A stretch of 64,000 bases of DNA from the NCBI RefSeq assembly GCF_041080865.1, contig NZ_CP160906.1, forward strand, positions 1 to 64,000. The letters are read 5' to 3'. Shown piece by piece: positions 43,123 through 51,277 of this stretch (the stretch's first letter is position 1; the number at the start of each line of letters is the position of its first letter). Position numbers and translations under genes: made by a program. The notes beneath the pieces are model-generated. The model searched no databases, was not told where the DNA came from, and saw nothing but the letters and a program-made list of their open reading frames with translations. Source of the DNA: Psychromonas sp. MME1. GTDB taxonomy: Bacteria > Pseudomonadota > Gammaproteobacteria > Enterobacterales > Psychromonadaceae.

Positions 43123-44475
43123 ATGAATAAAAAAATTAAGCAAATACAATCATTGCCTGTTTTAAATGCTTCCTCTGCTGGTATCGACATCGGCGCGAGC
43201 TTCCATGTTGTAGCAATCCCACCCGATATGTCCGATGAGCCAGTTAGAACATTTGAGGCATTTACAACTGATTTATCTGATATGGCTAATTGGCTTGTGA
43301 AAAAAGGCATCACTACAGCCGCGATGGAATCAACAGGCGTATATTGGGTTCCTGTTTATGAAATTTTACAAGATCATGGTATCAAAGTGATTCTTTGTAA
43401 TGCTAGAGAAAGTCGTTCAGTACCAGGCCGGAAAACGGATGTGAATGATGCACAATGGCTTCAGCGACTGCATGCTTGCGGTTTACTTAAGGCTAGCTTT
43501 AGGCCTGAAGAAAAAATAGTCGAGTTGCGTAGCTACTTAAGAGTTCGTGAGCGCTTATCCGATTATGCAGCTGCTCATATTCAGCATATGCAAAAAGCAT
43601 TAACGTTTATGAATATCCAACTGAATTTAGTTGTATCTGATATAACAGGCGTCACAGGCATGAATATAATCAGATCAATTGTGAAAGGAGTTAAGTCTCC
43701 AGAAGAGTTGGCGGAATATCGTGATCCTCGCTGTAAAGCGAGTAAAGAAAAGATAAGAAAAGCTCTAACCGGAAATTATCAAGTTGAGCATGTTTTTGCA
43801 TTAAAGCAAGCTTTAGCTATGTACGATGCTTATCAAATCAGTATTCATGAATGTGATGGTGAGGTAGAAAAAGTATTGGCTGAGTTAGCTATTAATAAGG
43901 AAGTGCCTGAAGAACCCTTGCCAAAACCTAAGCACAAAACAAGGCAACCAAATCAACTTAACTTTGATGTAAGAAAGGCAATATACCAAATAGTTGGGAA
44001 TGATATCACTCAAATTCATGGATTCGGACCATATCTTGCGCTAAGAATGATGTCAGAATGTGGCTTAGATATGAGTAAATGGCCGAGTGCTAACCATTTC
44101 ACATCATGGTTAACTTTATGCCCGGGATCTAAGATCAGCGGGGGAAAAATATTATCCGCCCGATCACGAAAGAGCAATAACCGTTTAGTTGCCCAGTTAA
44201 GATTAGCAGCGACAACCGTTGGGAGATCAGATACTGCTTTAGGTGCATTTTATCGAAGACTATCAGCAAGAATAGGTAAGTCAAAAGCAGTAACGGCGAC
44301 AGCAAGAAAGATCGCTATTTTATATTACAATGCTATGAGGTATGGCATGAAATATAAAGATCCAGGCGCAGAGCAATACGAAAGAAATTATAAAGATAGG
44401 GTTATTAAAAATCTTAAACAAAGGGCTGCTAAGTTTGGTTTTGAGCTTCAACCAGTAGAAGAAAGTGTTTCTTAG
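43123..44475 (+). CDS. IS110-family transposase (DEDD)
   Basis: 450 residues from ATG 43123 (GGAGG upstream). The N-terminal DEDD RuvC-like domain begins with AGIDIGASFHVVA (first Asp), contains MESTGVYWVPVYEIL and KTDVNDAQWLQRLHACGLL, and the C-terminal Transposase_20 domain contains ITQIHGFGPYLALRMMSECG with the catalytic-serine region near LTLCPGSKISGGK. It looks intact and may be active. The frame is open over the whole family length. Confidence 0.95.
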   Translation: MNKKIKQIQSLPVLNASSAGIDIGASFHVVAIPPDMSDEPVRTFEAFTTDLSDMANWLVKKGITTAAMESTGVYWVPVYEILQDHGIKVILCNARESRSVPGRKTDVNDAQWLQRLHACGLLKASFRPEEKIVELRSYLRVRERLSDYAAAHIQHMQKALTFMNIQLNLVVSDITGVTGMNIIRSIVKGVKSPEELAEYRDPRCKASKEKIRKALTGNYQVEHVFALKQALAMYDAYQISIHECDGEVEKVLAELAINKEVPEEPLPKPKHKTRQPNQLNFDVRKAIYQIVGNDITQIHGFGPYLALRMMSECGLDMSKWPSANHFTSWLTLCPGSKISGGKILSARSRKSNNRLVAQLRLAATTVGRSDTALGAFYRRLSARIGKSKAVTATARKIAILYYNAMRYGMKYKDPGAEQYERNYKDRVIKNLKQRAAKFGFELQPVEESVS

Positions 44476-44559
44476 GAAAGCGACGGTCTTCTTTGCCAAA
44501 GAAACGAAGTAAAATACGCGTTTATTGCCCAAAATAAGAAGATCTGGCCTGTGATATTG

Positions 44560-45387
44560 ATGTGTCACGTGTTGGGTGTGAAAAACAATAATTACTACAG
44601 CTATCAAAAGCGGAAGTCTCAGAAACCAGCAAATACAGAGCACCAAGAGATGTTGCAATGGGTTAAAAATATTGCCGAGTTTAGCGATAATACCTATGGT
44701 GAAAGACGCATTCAGAAGGCATTAAATGCGCTTGATTTTCCTGTAGGACGTAGGAAAACAGCGCAACTGATGAAAGAAGCACACGTTTGGGTACGTTATA
44801 AGAAGAAGTATAAAGCAACAACCAATAGCGATCACAAGAAGCCTGTATATGATAATGAACTTAAACAGGATTTCGATGTTCAACGTCCCAATCAAGCATG
44901 GGTGCAAGATATTACGTACATATGGACTTCTGAAGGATGGCTGTATTTAGCTGTCGTAATAGACCTATATTCTCGTAAAGTTGTTGGTTGGAGTATGGGT
45001 AGCAGGATGAAAGCACAACTTGTTTGTGATGCCCTAACAATGGCTATATGGCAACGAAAACCTAAAGCCGGGTTGATAATACACTCAGATCAAGGCGTTC
45101 AATATGCGAGCCATCAATATAGGCGGATACTGAGGTTGCATAAATTTATAGGCAGCATGAGCAAAAAAGGATGTTGTTGGGATAATGCAGTAGCAGAAAG
45201 CTTTTTCGGTAGCTTGAAACAGGAACGAGTCCACTGGCGTAATTACCGAACGCGTTATGCAGCCCAGCAAGATGTATTGAATTACATCACGATGTGGTAC
45301 AACAGCCAACGAATGCATTCATATCTAAATTATCAGAGCCCCAATGAATTTGAGCGTATGAATAAATCATTAAAAGAAGTAGCTTAA
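44560..45387 (+). CDS. IS3-family OrfB (DDE transposase catalytic part)
   Basis: About 275 residues. An HTH_21-like region (YGERRIQKALNALDFPVGRR) is followed by an rve integrase core with WVQDITYIW (first Asp), HSDQGVQYAS (second Asp) and WDNAVAESFFGSLKQE (Glu). It is normally made as OrfAB by -1 frameshifting on an A-run in orfA. That A-run now sits at the IS110 junction, so the fusion protein cannot form. Confidence 0.9.
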   Translation: MCHVLGVKNNNYYSYQKRKSQKPANTEHQEMLQWVKNIAEFSDNTYGERRIQKALNALDFPVGRRKTAQLMKEAHVWVRYKKKYKATTNSDHKKPVYDNELKQDFDVQRPNQAWVQDITYIWTSEGWLYLAVVIDLYSRKVVGWSMGSRMKAQLVCDALTMAIWQRKPKAGLIIHSDQGVQYASHQYRRILRLHKFIGSMSKKGCCWDNAVAESFFGSLKQERVHWRNYRTRYAAQQDVLNYITMWYNSQRMHSYLNYQSPNEFERMNKSLKEVA

Positions 45388-45427
45388 CGAACTTAACTAG
45401 GGTGGCCGAATTGAGTTGACCAGGTCA

Positions 45428-45925
45428 TTTTGATCTATTTTCTTAACCGTACTTTCAGTCTTTTTATTAATTTAAGACTTACTTTCAATCTATTTTCTTA
45501 ACCGTACTTTCGATCTACATAACCATACTTTTGATCTATTTTCTTAACCGTACTTTCAGTCTTTTTATTAATTTAAGACTTACTTTCGATCTGTTTTCTT
45601 AACCGTACTTTCGATCTACATAACCATACTTTTGATCTATTTTCTTAACCGTACTTTCAGTCTTTTTATTAATTTAAGACTTACTTTCGATCTATTTTCT
45701 TAACCGTACTTTCGATCTACATAACCATACTTTTGATCTATTTTCTTAACCGCACTTTCAGTCTTTTTATTAATTTAAGACTTACTTTCGATCTGTTTTC
45801 TTAACCGTACTTTCGATCTACATAACCATACTTTTGATCTATTTTCTTAACCGCACTTTCAGTCTTTTTATTAATTTAAGACTTACTTTCGATCTATTTT
45901 CTTAACCGTACTTTCGATCTACATT
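45428..45925 (+). repeat. tandem array of a 101-bp unit (about five copies)
   Basis: Unit starts fall at 45428, 45529, 45630, 45731 and 45832, an exact 101-bp period. Each unit is built from four sub-blocks: TACTTTCGATCTATTTTCTT-, TACTTTCGATCTACATAACC-, TACTTTTGATCTATTTTCTT- and TACTTTCAGTCTTTTTATTA-, of about 25, 21, 25 and 30 bp. Copies differ at few positions. There are no long open frames. The IS3 insertion at its left edge removed one boundary unit. Confidence 0.92.
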
Positions 45926-45953
45926 GTTTATTGATTACTTTATAGAAAATTTT

Positions 45954-46091
45954 ATGCAGGGTGTAGAAAAAAAGCCTATTGAATTGTTTTTAGTACTCAG
46001 CTTTTACCCTTTAATTTTAGGGGGGTGGTTACAAGGCGCATGTTTAGGAGTTGGGATGAAAGTGTGGAGAACTCCAATAGGTAAAAGGTAG
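45954..46091 (+). CDS. short open frame (45 aa) ending in the dispersed repeat
   Basis: ATG 45954 opens MQGVEKKPIELFLVLSFYPL and ends inside the repeat that begins at 46080. One hydrophobic stretch is present. It could be the remnant of a membrane-protein gene cut by the repeat, or chance. Confidence 0.2.
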   Translation: MQGVEKKPIELFLVLSFYPLILGGWLQGACLGVGMKVWRTPIGKR

Positions 46092-46374
46092 GACAGCCAT
46101 ACATTTTTCTTGATTTTAAAGTTTTTTTGATGGCAAAGAGAGCTGGAACCGGTTTTAATTTTGAATGTTAGCTAACTATTCAAAGCCCTGCTTAGGTAAC
46201 TAAGCAGGGCTTTTTCTAACCTTCACTTTATGATAATTTCCTGCTTTCCTGCTTTCCTGCTGGTTGTTGGCTGCAAGTTGTAACCAAAAATATCAACGGA
46301 ACGAATAAATTTACGAATTGAACGAGTGTCAATAAGGCTTGTGGAGTTAGATTTTTAATATTGATTAGAAATAA
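46080..46374 (+). repeat. dispersed ~290-bp repeat, copy 1
   Basis: Begins GGTAAAAGGTAGGACAGCCA and is nearly identical to copy 2 at 59566-59854 and to the first 200 bp of copy 3 at 60048. It carries a perfect 14-bp hairpin (AAAGCCCTGCTTAG, loop GTAA, 46182-46213) with a T-run. This copy has one extra TTTCCTGC step. It has no open frame. The three copies flank the RHS locus. Confidence 0.9.
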
Positions 46375-46533
46375 AATTTTCAGTAAATATAAAAAGTTAA
46401 AAGATTAAGCCAGAGCTAAATTTTCTATTAGCTTGATCAAAATTTAAAGCCACTACCTAAGAGCTTAGGCAATGACTTTAAATAATTTGGAGTTCGGTCA
46501 TAAGTAGAAGTGTCGCGTAAAATATTAATTTTT

Positions 46534-46810
46534 TCACTTTTCATTCTTATTGAAATGTTGAACTATTTGCTCAATCCAATCAAGTTCATGCTCATCTTCC
46601 TCAACGTATCTAGAAGAAATATTATATTTTACACTTGGGTTTTGAAGGTATTTTTTAAGCAGACTTTTACTTTCAACACCAAGCATTGATTTGGGTTTAA
46701 AGCACGATGAGTCATAGTTTATATCCGAGAAGTCCCCATTTACTGCGAATTCGTACTCATTAAACAAGTCTTTTATGTCCTGTGGAGCATGTGTACTAAT
46801 AACATCAGTT
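46534..46810 (-). pseudogene. C-terminal fragment of an unidentified (ATPase-like?) protein
   Basis: A 91-codon open frame runs into the IS3 copy at 46811 without a start there: TDVISTHAPQDIKDLFNEYE at its beginning, NKNEK at its end. ISTHAPQD resembles the H-loop region of SMC/OLD-like ATPases, but the match is weak. The gene was cut by the IS or by a deletion beside it. Confidence 0.45.
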
Positions 46811-46818
46811 TGTAATGG

Positions 46819-47643
46819 TCAATAAAAACCGGACACTTTCTTAGCGACTTTATTTTCATATTGAATCGGTGATAAATACCCATTAACCGAGTGTGGGCGT
46901 TTACCGTTGTAATAAGCAAGATAATCTAAAATGCTTAGCTCTGCTGCTTTCTTTGTTTTGAATGTTTCATAGTTTAATTGCTCATGCTTTAAACTGCGGA
47001 AAAATCGCTCTGTAGGGGCATTGTCCCAGCATTCCCCTTTACCGCTCATGCTCACATCCATTTTCATGCTGCTAAGTAATTTCCTATAATCATCGCTGGT
47101 ATATTGGCTTCCCCTGTCGGAATGATGCATTAACCCCGATGCTGGTTTTCTCTGCCAATAAGCCATGTTAAGGGCTGAACTGCATAGTTCAGTACGCATA
47201 TTGTCTGCAATAGACCAACCCACTATACGGCGAGAATATAAGTCCATGACAATCGCCAAATAGATAAACCCTTGATGCGTAGCGATATAAGTAATGTCTG
47301 TCGTCCAATAACGATTAGCCTCATCAACAGTGAATTTCCTATTTAATTTATTCGGTTCAATTCGATTATTGTGATTACTATCAGTTGTCGTTTTATATTT
47401 CTTGGGATAGCGAGCCACAAGCCCTAATTTACGCATCATTGAGCGGGCTTTGTAACGGCCAATCGTAATGTCTTGCTTTGCCAACTCTGTCACCATGCGC
47501 CGACTACCCAAGGTCATTTTGTGACTGTTAAAGGTATTTTGCACCGCACTGTCTATATTAAAACCCAAAGCATCAAAAGGTTTAGTAGGCGCATTTTGCC
47601 AAGCATAAAACGCACTTGAACTTACTTGCATGACGCGACACAT
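46819..47643 (-). CDS. IS3 copy A OrfB (DDE transposase)
   Basis: 274 residues. An HTH_21 region (LGSRRMVTELAKQDITIGRY) precedes the rve core, whose catalytic residues lie in YWTTDITYIA, HHSDRGSQYTS and WDNAPTERFFRSLKHE. It is expressed as an OrfAB fusion by -1 slippage at A6G in orfA. The frame is intact here, unlike in copy B. Confidence 0.93.
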   Translation of the reverse strand: MCRVMQVSSSAFYAWQNAPTKPFDALGFNIDSAVQNTFNSHKMTLGSRRMVTELAKQDITIGRYKARSMMRKLGLVARYPKKYKTTTDSNHNNRIEPNKLNRKFTVDEANRYWTTDITYIATHQGFIYLAIVMDLYSRRIVGWSIADNMRTELCSSALNMAYWQRKPASGLMHHSDRGSQYTSDDYRKLLSSMKMDVSMSGKGECWDNAPTERFFRSLKHEQLNYETFKTKKAAELSILDYLAYYNGKRPHSVNGYLSPIQYENKVAKKVSGFY

Positions 47644-47690
47644 TACTTTAATTGGCCAGTCTTCTTTATGATGCTGAATAAACTGAAATC

Positions 47691-47996
47691 TTATTCTTTT
47701 TCGTTCGCAAAGAAGACTGCGGCCTTTTTTAAAATATCACGCTCCATTTTTAACCGGTTGTTTTCTTTGCGTAATATCTCCAGCTCAGCTCGCTCAGATA
47801 TGTTTAATGTTGATTGCTTTGAGCCTGCTTTTGAGTCAACTTGCGTTTCGGCTCTTACCCAGCGAGTAATTGCGCTCAGCGATACACCAAGATTATTAGC
47901 GGCTTCTTGGCGTGTATACCCCTGCTCAGTAATTAACTTTACTGCACTTTGTTTAAACTCAACTGTAAAAATTGGACGTACTTTTTTCTTATTCAT
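47691..47996 (-). CDS. IS3 copy A OrfA (HTH protein)
   Basis: 101 residues, MNKKKVRPIFTVEFKQSAVK, with a helix-turn-helix (YTRQEAANNLGVSLSAITRW) and a coiled-coil end (AELEILRKENNRLKMERDIL). The slippery AAAAAAG near its end allows -1 frameshift into OrfB. The opposite-strand open frame over this gene is a shadow. Confidence 0.93.
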   Translation of the reverse strand: MNKKKVRPIFTVEFKQSAVKLITEQGYTRQEAANNLGVSLSAITRWVRAETQVDSKAGSKQSTLNISERAELEILRKENNRLKMERDILKKAAVFFANEKE

Positions 47997-48062
47997 AATC
48001 TACCTCTACTAGACATATTAACTGAAGTCTTTAGTAGTGTCCGGTAGTATTGAACCACATCA

Positions 48063-48167
48063 GACCATATAGTCGATGCAATATGCAAGGCTTGGAATGA
48101 TTTTATTAGTCTTCCTGAAAGAGTAAAAAAAATGTGCTTTAGGGATTGGATGAACCTGACCAGTTAA
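48063..48167 (+). pseudogene. IS630-family transposase C-terminal remnant
   Basis: 35 codons directly after IS3 copy A read DHIVDAICKAWNDFISLPER and end in RDWMNLTS, then stop. AWNDF-(x)n-RDW is the typical C-terminal signature of IS630-type DDE transposases. The rest of the gene is missing. Confidence 0.65.
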
Positions 48168-48466
48168 TTTTCCAGATTGGTATAACTGCTTCTGACACTT
48201 ACTCATACTATATCGAGACACAATGCTCTCCATATAAAATACGCCCTGGCGACACACCCACAAGCATCTAAAGGTGACTCTACTTTCATAAGGCAGCTGG
48301 CGATATACTGGTCGGAACTTACGTAGCATACACCCAATTAATTACTATTCGAGAAGAAAAGACAGGGCAAACTACAGCGTCCAAAGAGTTTAAAATTATG
48401 TACTTCAAACTTAAAAAACTAAGAGGGGAAGAAACATAGTCCCCACCTACTCCTAAAAAAAGCAAA
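48168..48466. other. gene-free region after the IS630 remnant
   Basis: About 300 bp with no supportable gene. The reading frames across it are short and without homology that I can recognise. Confidence 0.4.
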
Positions 48467-48718
48467 TTATAAAAGGTTAATTATTTTACGTGGTAATTTT
48501 ATTAGCTTGAAATTGCTAATACCATTCGTCGATTCTCTGAATGTATCATCACTTTCATCAAATGAAGCCGCAACAATACTTTGCAGGCAGGGAGTACTAG
48601 AAAGTACAGAAAGCATCGCATTAACACTTTTAGTTCCCATCGAATGCTGAGCGGGCTCATCAAAGAGTAAAAAATTGGGGTGATTCCCACCAAGTGAAAA
48701 AGATGTGCGGTGTAAAGA
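48467..48718 (-). pseudogene. C-terminal remnant of an ABC/SMC-like ATPase
   Basis: Read on the minus strand without a start codon, the frame gives SFSLGGNHPNFLLFDEPAQH, then a helical and strand region (VNAMLSVLSS, IVAASFDESD), ending FKLIKLPRKIINLL and stop. LLFDEPAQH is a Walker B/D-loop block of ABC-type ATPases. The N-terminal part is gone; about 83 codons remain. Phage-defence islands often carry such ATPases, but no system can be named. Confidence 0.6.
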
Positions 48719-49094
48719 GATTAGCTAAGCCCAAATCAACCTAACGAACTAGCTGCAATGTAAGGTGTTGTTGGAATTGTTTTATCTTGTTTTTTATGTA
48801 TGAGGTTAGAATTTAAGAAGCTAAAATATTGTTAATCCTTTTGATATGATTTATGCAAACATTAACCCGCTTTCAGTATTAACAACTACATTTTAATGAT
48901 TCTTGTCAATATAATGTCATATTTTATATGTAACCTAACCATACTACCCGAGTAGGTAGTTGCTATTTTACATTTATATCCCTAGTATTCGCAACTTTAT
49001 AATTTATAAGTGCTTTATTCAGGAGCTAAGACGGGTTGCTTTTAGTTTTTATCTACATTCACTTTAACCACTAATAAAACTAAAAGGATTTAGT
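48719..49094. other. intergenic region upstream of the RHS genes
   Basis: About 375 AT-rich bp that should contain the promoter of the first RHS gene (AAAAGGA ribosome-binding site at 49082-49088). No other gene is seen. Confidence 0.5.
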
Positions 49095-51098
49095 ATGCGC
49101 ACTACCTCTATTTTTTCAAAACAGTGGCAGTATTTTTTGATGTTTATTTTAATTACACTATGTGCCCATTCCTATGCATCTCCCATGATTTATATTGCCG
49201 AAGTAAAAGGCCAGACAGCAGAATTTGATAGCTATCAAAAAGCTTACAATTTTGTTTTATCACTTTATCCAACCAGCTCCCCTACGTCAAAAGCTAGCGA
49301 CAAAGAAGAGGAGATAGTTTATTTCTTTTCAGATTACTGCTTTGCTAATGATAGTGGTTTTAATAGCTATGGGTATGGTTGGTTTGGGGCACAAAATCCT
49401 CAATACTGTGGTTTTAGTAGTGCTCAAGCTGTCGTTGATTGGATTGTTCCAGATAGCCAAGAAAGGTGTCCGCTTAATGTCAGAATGAATCCAGAATTCT
49501 TTGGGGCATCTTTAGCTTCTGGCTATAGAGAAACAACAAGAGATTATTCTTTGCGCCTTGAAGTTGACGCTTATGCTGGTTGTGGAACTATTCAAGGTGA
49601 TTTACGTATAAGCTACGACAGAATAATTGTAAAAGGAGAGTCTGCCAAAATAACAATGAAAAAGATTTGTTACGCACCATATTTGTTTGACCAATTAGAC
49701 GTTTTAGGTGAAGACCTGAAAACAGGTTGTGTAAAGCGCTGCCCAACCGACAAGCCTGATTTAGTAAATGGTGTATGTACTGGCCCTGAAGTTATTCAGC
49801 AGTGTAAAGGCAATCCTGTCATTGTTTCTAATGGCACTAAGATTCAAACTGAAGCCCCCGACATGCTAACAACAGGCGCTTATCCACTTTATTTTGCGCG
49901 TAATTACAATAGCCAACGTAGTCTAGAATCACAGGAACTTCGCCAACAATCGATTCAAATACTGCCCACAACCAATAAATCTAAGTGGATGAAACACATT
50001 CAACCAGCTGGTTATAAAGGGGAAAATATTGGTTATGTCGAAATGCTTGTTCCACCGACGGATGGCATTCGTTTAGCGGGTTACAAAAGTTGGACGCATA
50101 ACTACTTTGGTTTGCTCGAAGTACTTGGCAATACAGTTCGCTTAAATAGCAGTCAGTTTGCTGACCGCCGATTTACTCAGCAAGAAGATGGCAGTTATAA
50201 ACCAACCAATATCACTTCAGACTCTCTTACTCGTATTGAAGATGAAGTGGGTACCTTACTACATTGGGTTTACCGCTCTGCAAGCAACCAAACTGAGCAG
50301 TACAATACACAAGGGCAGTTAATTCGCCGAACTAACTCCGCAGGGTTATCGCATCACCTAACCTATGATGCAAACGGCAATATTGAAGTGGTTAAAGACG
50401 ATGCCAATAACCAACTGCTATTTGCCTACGATGATAAAAACAAGTTAACTACCCTCACTTCCTCTAATGGTGAAGTGGTAACTTATGGTTACGACCAATT
50501 TGCTAACCTTGAAACGGTCACTAAAAAGTTAGCATCGGGCAAAGAAACCGTGCGCCGTTACCATTATGAAGACAGCCGTCATCCATATGCGTTGACGGGC
50601 ATCACCGATGAAAACGGTGCCCGTTATGCCTCATGGGAATATGACGCATTCGGTCGTGCGGTTGTCTCCAAGCATGCCAATGACACGGATAAAACCACTT
50701 TTGAGTTTGACGTTAATAAAACCATTGTTACTAACCCGTTGGGTAAACAAACCATCTATAACTACAACACCATTGCTGGCGCTAAACGGTTAGAGACCGT
50801 TGAAGGTGTGGCAACAACATCCTGCCTCGCCGCCAACCAAAACTACGAATACTACCCAGATGGTCAGCTTAAATCTAAAACTGATCATAAAGGCAATATT
50901 ACCGAGTTTGTCTATAACGAACGTGGTTTAGAAGTTCAACGAACAGAAGCGGTTGGTACAGCGCAGCAGCGCATTATTAGCACTACCTGGCATCCGCAGT
51001 TTAACCTGCCGATCAGTGTCACCGTAGGGAATCAGGTAACGACGTATGACTATGATAGTAATGGGTTATTGACCTCTCAAAGCAAAAGTCACTTATAA
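49095..51098 (+). CDS. secreted RHS N-terminal half protein 1
   Basis: 667 residues. A signal peptide (FLMFILITLCAHSYA) is followed by a unique region of about 200 residues and a cysteine-rich segment (CVKRCPTDKPDLVNGVCTGP). Then come a DUF6531-like start of the RHS part (NPVIVSNGTKIQTEAPD, YPLYFARNYNSQRS, about 238-280) and RHS/YD repeats (YDANGN, YDDKNKLTTL, YDQFANLETV, YDAFGRAVV). It ends at YDYDSNGLLTSQSKSHL with none of the C-terminal RHS core or toxin. Proteins 2 and 3 stop at the same homologous point. The DNA of its YD-repeat half is almost identical to that of protein 3. Confidence 0.88.
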   Translation: MRTTSIFSKQWQYFLMFILITLCAHSYASPMIYIAEVKGQTAEFDSYQKAYNFVLSLYPTSSPTSKASDKEEEIVYFFSDYCFANDSGFNSYGYGWFGAQNPQYCGFSSAQAVVDWIVPDSQERCPLNVRMNPEFFGASLASGYRETTRDYSLRLEVDAYAGCGTIQGDLRISYDRIIVKGESAKITMKKICYAPYLFDQLDVLGEDLKTGCVKRCPTDKPDLVNGVCTGPEVIQQCKGNPVIVSNGTKIQTEAPDMLTTGAYPLYFARNYNSQRSLESQELRQQSIQILPTTNKSKWMKHIQPAGYKGENIGYVEMLVPPTDGIRLAGYKSWTHNYFGLLEVLGNTVRLNSSQFADRRFTQQEDGSYKPTNITSDSLTRIEDEVGTLLHWVYRSASNQTEQYNTQGQLIRRTNSAGLSHHLTYDANGNIEVVKDDANNQLLFAYDDKNKLTTLTSSNGEVVTYGYDQFANLETVTKKLASGKETVRRYHYEDSRHPYALTGITDENGARYASWEYDAFGRAVVSKHANDTDKTTFEFDVNKTIVTNPLGKQTIYNYNTIAGAKRLETVEGVATTSCLAANQNYEYYPDGQLKSKTDHKGNITEFVYNERGLEVQRTEAVGTAQQRIISTTWHPQFNLPISVTVGNQVTTYDYDSNGLLTSQSKSHL

Positions 51099-51125
51099 AT
51101 TTAAAACAGGGAAGTTGGATTGAAA

Positions 51126-51260
51126 ATGATAAATAAAGAGTTTAAAAAACACCGAAAAGGAAAGTATGGAGATGCTTGCATAAGGTATCAAGGTTTTAGT
51201 TTTGACATCAAGATTAAAGACGTGACCCAATTTCCCTTCAGAAAGGGGCCATTGCTTTGA
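51126..51260 (+). CDS. 44-aa open frame between RHS genes 1 and 2
   Basis: ATG 51126 opens MINKEFKKHRKGKYGDACIR and ends at TGA 51258-51260, just before the next RHS gene. It is basic with an aromatic centre (YQGFSFDIKIK). In RHS loci such pieces are often leftovers of displaced toxin tips or immunity genes. The upstream GGA is weak support for translation. Confidence 0.35.
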   Translation: MINKEFKKHRKGKYGDACIRYQGFSFDIKIKDVTQFPFRKGPLL

Positions 51261-51277
51261 ATAATAAAAGGAAATAT

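Larger units (their letters stand above)
42897..44476 (+). mobile_element. IS110-family element inserted in IS3
   Basis: An insert of about 1580 bp splits the IS3 sequence at ATTAAAAAA / AAAGCGACGG. It has one transposase gene, a non-coding left end of about 225 bp and almost no right non-coding end, as in the IS110 group. No terminal inverted repeats are evident, which is normal for IS110. Edges are accurate to about 2 bp because of the A-run. Confidence 0.85.
42574..45427 (+). mobile_element. IS3-family element interrupted by an IS110-family element
   Basis: The ends are imperfect inverted repeats: TGACGTGGTTTAATTGATTC at the left, and the right end reads TGACCTGGTCAACTCAATTC in reverse complement. 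A 3-bp target duplication (TTT, 42571-42573 and 45428-45430) lies inside the tandem repeat, where the uninterrupted sequence ATACTTTTGATCT is known from other units. Without the IS110 insert the IS would be 1274 bp. OrfA is cut at its 3' end by the IS110 insertion, so OrfAB can no longer be made. Confidence 0.9.
46811..48062 (-). mobile_element. IS3-family element, copy A (1252 bp)
   Basis: The ends read TGTAATGGTCAATAAAAACC at the left, and TGATGTGGTTCAATACTACC (reverse complement) at the right; both continue into CCGGACACT. The element is the same as copy B at 62087-63339 in inverted orientation, apart from a single extra base in copy B. No 3-bp target duplication is visible (flanks GTT and GAC), so one flank was probably rearranged after insertion. 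Both frames are intact, so this copy could be active. Confidence 0.92.

Noticed and set aside
45428-45925. Tandem array as a CRISPR array
   Set aside because: The whole 101-bp unit is repeated, without unique spacers of constant length between constant repeats.
47626-48012. 128-codon frame opposite OrfA of the IS3 element (also at 62137-62523)
   Set aside because: It is the antisense shadow of the transposase gene and appears identically in both copies.
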